Positions 22,402-28,384 of a DNA stretch of 32,500 nt are shown piece after piece (positions within the stretch are counted from its first letter, which is position 1; every line of letters starts with the position of its first letter). Origin of the DNA: Chrysomallon squamiferum (Eukaryota; Mollusca; Gastropoda; Neomphalida; Peltospiridae); the NCBI GenBank assembly GCA_012295275.1, contig CM022669.1, forward strand, positions 10,657,449-10,689,948. Reading direction: 5' to 3'. Both the position numbers and the translations under genes were made by a program. Below the pieces are notes generated by a model, which saw only the letters and a list, made by a program, of their open reading frames with translations, had not been told where the DNA came from and searched no databases.

Positions 22402-23258
22402 TATCATTTTATTATTTAGTTTATATAATATAATAAGCATTAAATGATCAGTTAAAATACATCAAAGGAAAGATCTTTTTATTCCAAGAGATGAAATTAG
22501 AAACAAACCTCCTGATAGGACGGGTTACACAACAGAACATCTCCAGAACTGAGAGCCACACAGGCAGCTTGCTGATCTGGTAAATACTGCAGCCCGACCA
22601 CGTTTCCTGATCCATCGCCTGGAAGATACTCTGTCAGAGCTGCTTCATAACACTTCTAGAATAAAAACAACACAAGACTGTAGAAAAAATGTAAATGTTA
22701 ATAATTTAGAAATAATGTCTATCATAAACACATCCACATTTTGATCAGGACTACATATTAACATTTTGTTTAAAAAAAAAAAAATACTATAAATTATAAT
22801 AATAAAATAATAAATTACACTAAGAGCAAGAATATACACTCTGAGGGTTTAATGCAAGAAAAATATTAATTTTTAAAATTATTTTGACATTAGAATATAA
22901 TAAATATTCTCACCGTAATTTGATATCACATTAATTTTAAATTAAAAAAATTAAATAGTACTATCATTATAATATTTGTACATATAATACGGTTGAACAT
23001 TAATTCTGCAACAGTTAATCAAATAAACATCTATTTTAGCATCTTTCTGAATAATGCATATAAAACTGACTAATACTAACAGTAATACTTAGAAACAAAA
23101 TTTACTGAAACCTTTCCATCGCTGGCTAATCCAAACAGCAGAGTTTTTGTGGCACAGTACAAAGTTGCTGTGTCTGGGTCAAGACTTGACCGCTGAACGT
23201 CAGGAAAACTCTCACAGGCTGGATTCTTTTCAAACCTCAACAACTTCAAATTTCTCAT
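4120..23258 (-). CDS. ELP1: Elongator complex protein 1 (ELP1/IKBKAP), complete, 33 coding exons
   Basis: ELP1 is the scaffold of the cytosolic Elongator complex, which starts mcm5/ncm5 modification of wobble uridine 34 in tRNAs. It holds ELP2 and ELP3 and dimerises through its C-terminal part. The 33 exons listed separately join in phase to 1,331 aa; human ELP1 has 1,332. Residues 1 to about 720 are the two WD40 propellers (WSPDQD at 113-118, WRGDGQYF at about 200, VPPPMCAYY at about 402). The rest is the alpha-helical TPR-like solenoid ([29 protein letters not shown]), with a Ser-rich then basic linker ([27 protein letters not shown], about 1155-1204) matching the tRNA-binding/NLS region. 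The end reads [16 protein letters not shown]. The start MRNLKL is the family start, and an acceptor just upstream implies a noncoding first exon, as in human. Introns are 275-790 bp. No frameshift or lost exon was seen. The gene is tandem with the cyclase upstream. Confidence 0.97.
4200..4794 (-). repeat. Diverged 169-bp tandem duplication in the last ELP1 intron
   Basis: Two copies, about 4262-4410 and 4431-4580, align with a 169-bp offset: TAATCCACGAA at 4331 against TAATCCATGAA at 4500, and both end TTATTTTATTAAxGTATTATTTA. They are clearly diverged from each other. An (ATTT)n run follows at about 4571-4640. Confidence 0.8.
4795..4876 (-). CDS. ELP1: ELP1 coding exon 32
   Basis: Residues 1279-1305. 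Acceptor TTTCTTACAG, donor GTTAGT. It reads [18 protein letters not shown] and then NLKPSEKL. This segment is variable across the family, but phases on both sides fit. Confidence 0.9.
5398..5552 (-). CDS. ELP1: ELP1 coding exon 31
   Basis: Residues 1227-1278. Acceptor ACTAAAACAG, donor GTGAGT. It contains [13 protein letters not shown], matching the MERSLPEIW segment of the human protein. A perfect palindrome CAGTGACGTCACTG lies inside the coding sequence at 5415-5428. Confidence 0.95.
5556..5770. repeat. (AAT)n microsatellite in ELP1 intron
   Basis: Long AAT repeat, purest at about 5588-5650, with AAC and AAG variants at its edges. It starts directly upstream (minus sense) of the acceptor of coding exon 31. 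The rest of the intron to 6342 is unremarkable AT-rich sequence. Confidence 0.92.
6343..6470 (-). CDS. ELP1: ELP1 coding exon 30 (basic region)
   Basis: Residues 1184-1226. Acceptor TTGATTAACAG, donor [23 protein letters not shown] is the basic, Ser-containing segment that in the family serves for tRNA binding and nuclear-localisation-like function and is phosphorylated; [14 protein letters not shown] follows. Confidence 0.95.
7004..7121 (-). CDS. ELP1: ELP1 coding exon 29
   Basis: Residues 1145-1183. Acceptor GTGTTTTCAG, donor [21 protein letters not shown] matches the human SDLFSETSSVV segment; the remainder is Ser/Arg-rich and probably disordered. Confidence 0.95.
7150..7335. repeat. CATA/CA-rich low-complexity block in ELP1 intron
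   Basis: Imperfect (CATA)n, (CA)n and (TA)n mixture. It creates several overlapping spurious open frames on the minus strand that run into exon 29. Confidence 0.8.
7613..7784 (-). CDS. ELP1: ELP1 coding exon 28
   Basis: Residues 1088-1144. Acceptor TTTCTCTGTAAG, donor GTAAAA. It encodes [16 protein letters not shown] and [14 protein letters not shown], matching the human IIETNVKPSILEA and KKRLLVVRELK segments. Confidence 0.95.
8196..8258 (-). CDS. ELP1: ELP1 coding exon 27
   Basis: Residues 1067-1087, 63 nt, phase 0 at both ends. Acceptor GTTTTATAG, donor [25 protein letters not shown] matches the solenoid helix pair around human EEAVLLLLEGAAWEEAL. Skipping it would keep the reading frame. 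Confidence 0.95.
8667..8728. repeat. (GT)n microsatellite next to an ELP1 splice donor
   Basis: GT repeat on the plus strand, so (CA)n in the ELP1 pre-mRNA. It starts only about 11 bases after the donor of coding exon 26. Confidence 0.95.
8740..8801 (-). CDS. ELP1: ELP1 coding exon 26
   Basis: Residues 1046-1066, 62 nt. Acceptor TGTTACTTTCAG, donor GTAAGA. It contains [14 protein letters not shown], matching human HIDAAMVLEECAQ. Confidence 0.94.
9570..9771 (-). CDS. ELP1: ELP1 coding exon 25
   Basis: Residues 979-1045. Acceptor GTATTTTACAG, donor GTAAGA. It includes [16 protein letters not shown], then [18 protein letters not shown], matching the human TPR-like segment YGEHLMQEHMYEPAG and FLTCGNWKQAL. 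The upstream intron (8802-9569, 768 bp) holds only AT-rich sequence. Confidence 0.96.
10106..10203 (-). CDS. ELP1: ELP1 coding exon 24
   Basis: Residues 946-978. Acceptor ATGTTTCAG, donor GTAATT. It encodes [15 protein letters not shown], matching human LIKDKNLYNEALKLY. Confidence 0.95.
10271..10352. repeat. (AATAT)n pentanucleotide microsatellite
   Basis: About 16 perfect copies of AATAT in the intron between ELP1 coding exons 23 and 24. Confidence 0.97.
10701..10824 (-). CDS. ELP1: ELP1 coding exon 23
   Basis: Residues 905-945. Acceptor GATATTTCAG, donor [24 protein letters not shown] matches human DPKEYLPFLNTLKKME, among the best conserved parts of the solenoid. Confidence 0.96.
11304..11449 (-). 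CDS. ELP1: ELP1 coding exon 22
   Basis: Residues 856-904. Acceptor CTGATTGTGTAG, donor GTAAAA. It contains [20 protein letters not shown] followed by AQKSQK, nearly identical to the human segment. Confidence 0.97.
11463..11584. repeat. (ATAA)n microsatellite
   Basis: Imperfect tetranucleotide repeat directly upstream (minus sense) of the acceptor of coding exon 22, where it takes the place of a normal pyrimidine tract. The rest of that intron, to 12048, shows nothing notable. Confidence 0.9.
12049..12134 (-). CDS. ELP1: ELP1 coding exon 21
   Basis: Residues 827-855. Acceptor ATTTTCATAG, donor [25 protein letters not shown] matches human YCLSILTSHVKKTTPELE. Confidence 0.96.
12319..12405. repeat. 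36-bp tandem duplication in ELP1 intron
   Basis: Two exact 36-bp units (12319-12354 and 12355-12390) beginning AATAATAATAACACTACTAC and containing GATGATCATAATATT, followed by an (AAT)n run that resembles the start of a third copy. Confidence 0.9.
12624..12773 (-). CDS. ELP1: ELP1 coding exon 20
   Basis: Residues 777-826. Acceptor AATTCTCTTTCAG, donor [22 protein letters not shown] matches human IDLVCDAMRAVMESI. An acidic stretch [12 protein letters not shown] is encoded by a short GAT repeat (12692-12709). Confidence 0.94.
13200..13370. repeat. CA/GACA-rich low-complexity block
   Basis: Imperfect CACA, GACA and CATA repeats fill the intron right after the donor of coding exon 19 (minus sense). 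They cause spurious open frames on both strands. Confidence 0.8.
13375..13533 (-). CDS. ELP1: ELP1 coding exon 19
   Basis: Residues 724-776. Acceptor TTTTTCTAG, donor GTAAGT. It encodes [18 protein letters not shown] and YINLFLTDL, matching human RKLRINLNLIYDHNPKVF and HINLFFTEL. Confidence 0.97.
13919..14108 (-). CDS. ELP1: ELP1 coding exon 18
   Basis: Residues 661-723. Acceptor CTGCTGTTACAG, donor GTAAGT in phase 2. It encodes [14 protein letters not shown] and [20 protein letters not shown], the junction of the second propeller and the solenoid. It ends where human exon 20, the exon skipped in familial dysautonomia, ends. An internal AAG/GTAAAT site is read through because the frame and homology continue. 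Confidence 0.97.
14603..14705 (-). CDS. ELP1: ELP1 coding exon 17
   Basis: Residues 627-660. Acceptor TTTTTTGACAG. It contains [16 protein letters not shown], matching human [16 protein letters not shown]. The donor GTTCAA after TCAG was chosen over an upstream AAG/GTTTCA because only it gives the phase needed by exon 18. Confidence 0.9.
15178..15231 (-). CDS. ELP1: ELP1 coding exon 16 (54 nt)
   Basis: Residues 609-626, phase 0 at both ends. Acceptor AAATTTTAG, donor [22 protein letters not shown] matches human CVLGLTDRCRFFIND. It is the shortest coding exon of the gene. Confidence 0.94.
15548..15657 (-). CDS. ELP1: ELP1 coding exon 15
   Basis: Residues 572-608. Acceptor ATGACACTAG, donor GTATGC. 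It includes [16 protein letters not shown], matching the human PWKNSGGFPVRFPYPC region. This is among the less conserved exons, so its 3' end rests on phase agreement with exon 16. Confidence 0.87.
15970..16079 (-). CDS. ELP1: ELP1 coding exon 14
   Basis: Residues 535-571. Acceptor TTTATTTAAAAG, donor [24 protein letters not shown] matches the human VVLQLADGQIFKYL strand of the second propeller. Confidence 0.92.
16607..16768 (-). CDS. ELP1: ELP1 coding exon 13
   Basis: Residues 481-534. Acceptor TTTTAACAG, donor GTAATA. It contains [18 protein letters not shown], matching human LTWIEEDVFLAVSH. Confidence 0.93.
17044..17152 (-). CDS. ELP1: ELP1 coding exon 12
   Basis: Residues 445-480. Acceptor GTGTTATAG, donor GTAACT. 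It contains [19 protein letters not shown], aligning with human GAVGGSGFKVCLRTPHLE. An (AAAT)n run (about 17160-17212) abuts the acceptor. Confidence 0.9.
17656..17820 (-). CDS. ELP1: ELP1 coding exon 11
   Basis: Residues 390-444. Acceptor GTTTGTTCAG, donor GTGAAT. It encodes [20 protein letters not shown], matching human [20 protein letters not shown], a hallmark of ELP1. Confidence 0.97.
18262..18400. repeat. AT-only repeat block with a 33-bp duplication
   Basis: Mixture of AAT and AAAT repeats. ATAATAAATATATATTTAAA occurs at 18308 and again at 18341. It lies just upstream (minus sense) of exon 11, within the 606-bp intron. Confidence 0.8.
18427..18657 (-). CDS. ELP1: ELP1 coding exon 10 (231 nt, the longest)
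   Basis: Residues 313-389. It contains [17 protein letters not shown] and [13 protein letters not shown], matching human [17 protein letters not shown] and AYDWHWTTDRSVG. Two CAG acceptors lie 5 bp apart; the upstream one (ATTTCAG) gives the right phase and the residues IQLW. Confidence 0.96.
19016..19094 (-). CDS. ELP1: ELP1 coding exon 9
   Basis: Residues 287-312. Acceptor GCTGTTCAG, donor GTGAGA. It encodes [17 protein letters not shown], matching human LLWNADSSVLAVWLEDL. Confidence 0.96.
19570..19693 (-). CDS. ELP1: ELP1 coding exon 8
   Basis: Residues 245-286. Acceptor AATATTTCAG, donor [16 protein letters not shown] and [18 protein letters not shown] match the human sequence almost residue for residue. 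Confidence 0.97.
19816..19874. repeat. (GT)n microsatellite, interrupted
   Basis: Two GT runs separated by GCGTGCGTCAGTG, in the intron between ELP1 coding exons 7 and 8. Confidence 0.93.
20210..20300 (-). CDS. ELP1: ELP1 coding exon 7
   Basis: Residues 215-244. Acceptor GTATATTACAG, donor GTAAAT. It encodes [20 protein letters not shown] and then ALAW, matching human VWNREFALQSTSEPVAGL and ALAWKPSG. Confidence 0.95.
20414..20471. repeat. (AT)n microsatellite
   Basis: Nearly pure AT dinucleotide repeat within the intron upstream of ELP1 coding exon 7, flanked to 20600 by TGTA-rich low-complexity sequence. Confidence 0.95.
20894..20993 (-). CDS. ELP1: ELP1 coding exon 6
   Basis: Residues 182-214. 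Acceptor TTATTTTAG, donor GTTTGT. It contains [14 protein letters not shown], matching human PQVTWRGDGQFFAV. Confidence 0.96.
21387..21472 (-). CDS. ELP1: ELP1 coding exon 5
   Basis: Residues 153-181. Acceptor TTATTTGCAG, donor GTTGTT. It encodes [18 protein letters not shown], matching human [18 protein letters not shown], one of the strongest matches in the gene. Confidence 0.97.
21770..21850 (-). CDS. ELP1: ELP1 coding exon 4
   Basis: Residues 126-152. Acceptor GACTTTCAG, donor [20 protein letters not shown] matches human TLIMMTKDFEPILE. Confidence 0.95.
22126..22207 (-). CDS. ELP1: ELP1 coding exon 3
   Basis: Residues 99-125. Acceptor TTTTTTTCAG, donor GTGTTT. It encodes [20 protein letters not shown], matching human [20 protein letters not shown]. 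Confidence 0.96.
22338..22401. repeat. Interrupted poly(A) tract
   Basis: A-rich tract broken by short AATAAA-type and T-rich pieces, in the intron between ELP1 coding exons 2 and 3. Confidence 0.85.
22509..22655 (-). CDS. ELP1: ELP1 coding exon 2
   Basis: Residues 50-98, 147 nt, phase 0 at both ends. Acceptor TTTTTATTCTAG, donor [24 protein letters not shown] aligns with human LPEDGSGRIVGVQDLLDQ. Confidence 0.95.
23112..23258 (-). CDS. ELP1: ELP1 coding exon 1 (start codon)
   Basis: Residues 1-49; ATG at 23256-23258. [18 protein letters not shown] carries the invariant MRNLKL start of animal ELP1. The exon probably extends to 23269, where an acceptor (AACATTCAG) lies 11 bases before the ATG. 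The donor is GTTTCA, an unusual +3 base, supported by phase and homology of the next exon. Confidence 0.95.
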
Positions 23259-23969
23259 TGTTCAAGTCACTGAATGTTTAAACATTACATTATATTTATT
23301 ACTCTAAAAATAACAATAAATAATACATTTAAAAAATAAATAAATAAATAAATAAATAAATATATATAAAAAATTACACAAAATGTTAAGGTCTGGGTTT
23401 TATTATAATTTTATTAAAATTAATTATAAATCATTAAATGTTATTATAAATATTAATACTTGTTTACACAAGATATTAGAATACAGAAATAAAATGCCTT
23501 TATTATTATGATTATGCTATATAACAGTGTTCAATCGTTCAGTATATTAATGATCATGATGATAATAATATTAATATCAATATTATAAATATAATACAAT
23601 TATACATAATATTGCGATGCAGCACTTTATACTACTACTAGTACTTGCATATTCACATTCATCATATTATGATATTGTATATCATGTAATGTATTTATCC
23701 CATAATCTAATAGTATAACTGTAACATAATAAGAATTAATATAATGGTAAACTAAAAGTTAATTTAATTGCAAATACTCTGATCTGCGATTAATAATTAT
23801 TTTAGTAATGATAAAATTATTACGATCATATTTTGATACAAAACTAAAAAATAGCAATGTTTAATTGAAATAATCAAAAAGAAAAATTATATCTTATTAT
23901 AAAATCAACGCCATAAAATTAAGTTTATCTAGTCTAAATTTTATATTTATTTTACCTTTTCACTTTGTT

Positions 23970-24023
23970 TTACTGTAATAATTTCTTGACTTCGTAATAT
24001 CTCGTGCTTCCAGTTGCAATCAT
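23970..24023 (-). CDS. Upstream ORF 2 in the ELP1 leader
   Basis: Begins at the ATG overlapping the stop of upstream ORF 1 (ATGA) and encodes 17 residues, MIATGSTRYYEVKKLLQ, ending before the putative donor. It is not in frame with the ELP1 start. Confidence 0.25.
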   Translation of the reverse strand: MIATGSTRYYEVKKLLQ

Positions 24024-24043
24024 GTGTTTATGGAGAGCGCCAT
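24020..24043 (-). CDS. Upstream ORF 1 in the ELP1 leader
   Basis: ATG GCG starts within the YY1-like element in good context (A at -3, G at +4) and encodes MALSINT before TGA. It is relevant only if transcription starts upstream of 24046. Any role would be in damping translation of ELP1. Confidence 0.3.
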   Translation of the reverse strand: MALSINT

Positions 24044-24128
24044 TTTGAAATGTTTGTAATAATTTGCTCCTTCATTCAGCGCACCACTATTGTTATTATT
24101 TTCAAACATTTCTTCTAAGAATTAAGAA

Positions 24129-24177
<49 letters not shown>

Positions 24178-24329
24178 CTACTTATTTAGAATACTTATTT
24201 AATTTTAGTATCAATAAATAAATAAATAAAAATAAAATAAAATAAAATAAATTAGTACTCTTTTGCAAGAGAAAATGTTTTTGTCAATAATGAAAACAGC
24301 CATCTTATTTTCAAATAATACATTTCTGT

Positions 24330-24381
<52 letters not shown>
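24330..24381. repeat. (CA)n microsatellite
   Basis: Pure CA repeat of about 26 units upstream of the ELP1 promoter region. Confidence 0.97.
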
Positions 24382-24384
<3 letters not shown>

Positions 24385-25205
24385 CATATATGTATGTACA
24401 TTTAAAACACAGCTGCTATAGTTTAGAATGTGAAACTAAAATCAGGTCGTCTTGTTGATATTGGATCAGTCGACAGCTCCGTTGATATAGTTTTGGTCTA
24501 AAGTGTTGCAGATTAATTCTCCTAATTGCACCCCCACGGGCTTTTTCCCGTTCCAGCCAGTATCTAATGAGCAACTTTCAGATCTCATCGTGTGTTAGAA
24601 TAATTACTATATATTAATTACTAAGAGTACTTACTATACATATCACGGTGTAAGATGCCCTGCATTTTTCATACCAGATAATTAATTATTAATCAGTAGT
24701 GAAATGTTTACATCATGAAATATCAGAGGGCTACGTGAATTTTGTCATGCGTGTGTCACAGAATTTTTACAAATGATTATTACTTAGTTAATTTAGGCCT
24801 TTCATGGTTCTGTAACGGCTGATTCTTCTTTTCCTTTTGAAAATCATGATTAACATTGTTTCTATTAATATAGTCACAAAAGGAAAATAACCAACCATAA
24901 CAGGCAGGAAAATAAATCAAGATCTTAGACGTTAAATATGTTTTAGATTGATAACGTATTAAAAAAAATATATTACTGAAGATTTATTTGTAAAGACATA
25001 AAAAGAAAATGTCACGTTTCATGATCAAATAAGATAATTTAGAAAAAAATCTGTATTATTAACTTGAAAGAAATAATATATTAACCATAAAAATGTACTT
25101 TATAACCAAGATAAAAGCAAGCGTATTTTGTTATAATGATTAGTTTATAATAGTTTAATTTTTAGACGTTTCTATGTTAATTGAAAATATGATATTAATT
25201 TTTAT

Positions 25206-25207
<2 letters not shown>

Positions 25208-25268
<61 letters not shown>
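25208..25268. repeat. (TC)n microsatellite
   Basis: Pure TC repeat of about 30 units, followed by CACTCA-rich low-complexity sequence to about 25370. Confidence 0.97.
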
Positions 25269-25271
<3 letters not shown>

Positions 25272-25693
25272 TTCACTCATGCACAGTTATTTTACTCACA
25301 CACTCACGCACGCATTCATTCACTCACACATTCATTATTTCACTCACTCATAATCACGCACTCAAAATCAATAATAGGCTGTAAATAATACAGATTCATA
25401 CATTTACACCATAAGGCATTCCGTTTAAATTTAACAGTTTATTTGAAATTGTAAAAGAAATAAAAAAGTAAAACAAAATGCATTTATTTAAAATATATTT
25501 ATTACAATGTCTGAAATTACAATGGTTTTGGCAACACACTCTCAATACACTCGTTAAACATACATATTTTATTTTCGTGCAATAAATAATTAAAACTTAC
25601 AAAAGACGAGGGTAGATACTGGTTTATCATAATAAATAATAACACTGATAAAAAGAATATAAAACAACAACAACAACAACAACAGCAAATACC

Positions 25694-25696
<3 letters not shown>

Positions 25697-25759
<63 letters not shown>
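25697..25759. repeat. (TC)n microsatellite
   Basis: Pure TC repeat of about 31 units, preceded by a short (CAA)n run at about 25664-25682. Confidence 0.97.
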
Positions 25760-25762
<3 letters not shown>

Positions 25763-26050
25763 GAAACGATATAACAATAAAAATGAGCGATATTAACAAA
25801 AGCAAATACTCATATACACAACCAATTATTAAATTACACTACGCACAGAAAACCAGTCAAACACATACATGATGGTTTGCAAAAGTGTAATTTCGTTTCG
25901 CGCTATTTGAAATATTTCTAAATTCAAATAATTCAGATTTTCCCAACACAATCTACACCGCTATACATTTCTTTTACAAAATGATACTAGACAAGACAAA
26001 ACCTTTTCAAAAATATAAAAATGAAAGCTGTAGGTACAAAAACAATAAAT

Positions 26051-26196
26051 TAAATTAACGAAATTCAATAAATAATGAATGTTCACTAGATTAGTTTTTA
26101 TTTCATTTTTACTATTTTATTTGTAAAATTAACGAAATTCAATAAATAATAAATGTTTATTACATTTGTTTTTATTTGATTGGTTTTTATTATTAC
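26051..26196. repeat. 74-bp tandem duplication
   Basis: ATTAACGAAATTCAATAAAT occurs at 26054 and again at 26128; the following sequence (GTTTTTATTT and flanks) also repeats with small differences. Confidence 0.85.
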
Positions 26197-26241
26197 TTTT
26201 TTATTTATAAAACACAATTTCATAGGTTTCCTTTGTATATG

Positions 26242-26245
<4 letters not shown>

Positions 26246-26312
<67 letters not shown>

Positions 26313-26334
26313 ATGTGTGTGTTGGTGTGTGTGT
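26246..26334. repeat. Compound (CT)n-(GT)n microsatellite
   Basis: (CT)n to about 26304, then (GT)n with interruptions. It directly precedes the dispersed repeat copy at 26350. Confidence 0.95.
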
Positions 26335-26349
26335 GATAATATAATATAA

Positions 26350-26527
26350 TATTACTTATTGTACTTTCTTTTAGACACATTAAGAGAAATGAAGATAAAA
26401 TTTCGATCAAGGTGAACCAACTGAATCACAATCAATATAAGCTGCACTGTCTTTTATAATGTAACATGTTACAACATTTTTGAATACCGTTGTCAAACAG
26501 GTCTTTTTTTAATAAATAAAAACAAAC
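26350..26527. repeat. Dispersed repeat, copy A (3' flank of the cyclase gene)
   Basis: Shares ATATTACTTATT, TTAGACACATTAA, AATTTCGA, ACTGTCTTTTATAATGTAA, CATTTTTGAATAC and AATAAATAAAAA, in the same order and orientation, with 30255-30403. Both copies are preceded by GT-rich DNA. It lies in the probable 3' UTR of the cyclase gene. Confidence 0.85.
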
Positions 26528-26553
26528 AAATAAAAACGAAAAATGACGACCAG

Positions 26554-26604
26554 CTACGCCTCTTTTTTCCCGTTTAACCAGTAAGTGCGTTGAATACCTT
26601 TTCC
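26554..26604 (-). CDS. Guanylate cyclase last exon
   Basis: Acceptor ATTATTTTTCAG. It reads [16 protein letters not shown] then TAG (26554-26556). GKG-x-x-TYWL is the invariant end of receptor cyclase domains, which fixes this small 51-nt exon. Confidence 0.93.
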   Translation of the reverse strand, partial: GKGIQRTYWLNGKKEA

Positions 26605-28213
26605 CTGAAAAATAATTTGAAACTTACGTTAATTATAAAGCAGAATTAGAGAGTTAAAGAGAGAGACAGCAGAATTTCAAGAAATAATAACAAAATAATA
26701 ACACACACACACACACACACACACAGACACACACACACACACACACACACAGAGACACACACACACACACACACACACTCATTCAAATACACACACACAC
26801 GGCATGCACGAGTAGTTAAGGAGAGTAAATTGGAAATTAGGTTTGACGTAATGCTTGACAATCCAATGACGTCATGCCTTTTACGTTTCGTTAATCATAG
26901 ATCAGGATTACGCGCGTTTTGGGGAATTAAGTTACAACATCGTTTAAGTGAGTAAAAACATTATTACTTCATTATTATATTGATGATTAATTGTATTTAC
27001 GGTTTTATCGAAAATATATAATATTCTCTTTACGTTTCTTTTAAGTAAAACAACAAGAAAAATTGGTTATGACTTTCAAGTAAATAAATGTTATTGTTTA
27101 ATATCATAATCTTGTTTTGGAATAAATGCAGGTTATGCATAAATGATATCTTGCTACAATGAATATATATAGTAATATAACCAGTTAATTCTATCTGTTA
27201 ATCGATAATTTCTGCAGGAATGCTAACTTTGTGGACAATGTTATATGACATCAACTATAGTTAACGTCATTGGCCATTATAACATTTCAGTGGAAAGAAT
27301 TAGGATTCAAATCTGGTAAATTGTTTAAATTTTTTTATCGCTTATATTTATAAATATGAAAACAGGAGCAATAATGATATTAATAGTAAATTCAGTAATG
27401 CATATATTATTTATTTCACATTTTTACTTTTTATATTTATTATTGTTTTTGTTTTGTCATTGAAGTTGTTGTTAATGTTGCTGTTAATATTTTATTATTA
27501 TTTCATCGTGATCAGATATCATTATATATGTGTATACACGTATATATCATCATCAACATCATCATCATCATTATCATTATCATTATTATTATTGGTATTT
27601 TTATTTTTGTCATCATGAAAAAAATTATTGTATCTTTTTTAAGCCAAAACAAAATGAACAATGCTTGACAATGGTATTAGAACTAAGCAATTATAAATAC
27701 CTTGATTTCCATTTCACCTCTGAGCTCCAAATCGTAACCTCCTTGAAATGTCAGTGAAAGTTGAGTGGCCTCACTTACATGGATACGCAGAGCTGTTCAT
27801 TAAAAAGTAATTCATTATTTATTACGAGAACTCATTTTCATTTGAAGTTTGACTTTTGACTATTATCGTAATTCTGCAAGGAAAACTGCATTTCTGGGTG
27901 AACATTTCTGCATATGTGCGTGCGTATGATATATACATGCAAAGATTTGTCATTTACCATTTCACTTCTGATTATTGACATAATTGTGCTAGGAACATGT
28001 TAATTTGTGATATACATAATTATGCATATAGGTGTAATATATTATTCGGAACACGCGCGCACGAGTGTATAATTATGTATGTGTCTGTGTGAGAGAGAGA
28101 GAGTGTGTGTGTGTGTATATGTGTGTGTATTTATGTATAGTTGTCATCTGTAAGCAGCTGAAGAATTATTATTATATTATTATGATTATGTATGCAAAAT
28201 TAAACCTATTTCA

Positions 28214-28276
<63 letters not shown>

Positions 28277-28285
28277 ACACACACA

Positions 28286-28384
<99 letters not shown>

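Larger units (their letters stand above)
23956..24060 (-). promoter_or_regulatory. ELP1: Probable noncoding first exon and core promoter region of ELP1
   Basis: The minus strand reads AAAATGGCG at 24038-24046, a match to the YY1 / TISU-type element typical of housekeeping gene starts. About 80 bases downstream AAAAG/GTAAAA offers a donor at 23956/23955, pairing with the acceptor at 23270. The upper limit (transcription start) is a guess; no TATA box is evident. Human ELP1 also has a noncoding exon 1 with the ATG in exon 2. The presumed intron (23270-23955) holds only AT-rich sequence and an (AAAT)n run at about 23329-23361. Confidence 0.5.
24061..26553. other. Intergenic region between ELP1 and the guanylate cyclase gene
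   Basis: No gene was found on either strand. The stretch contains (ATT)n at 24131-24173, (CA)n at 24330-24381, a less AT-rich unassigned block at about 24420-24620, unique AT-rich sequence to 25200, two long (TC)n tracts, a 74-bp duplication and a third (CT)n tract. TTTATT at 26200-26205 (AATAAA on the minus strand) and TTTAAT at 26508-26513 (ATTAAA) are possible poly(A) signals of the cyclase gene. Confidence 0.6.

Noticed and set aside
24465-24600. Possible C/D snoRNA (ACGATGA and CTGA boxes on the minus strand)
   Set aside because: The C box has a mismatch, the box spacing is about 130 nt, and there is no terminal stem.
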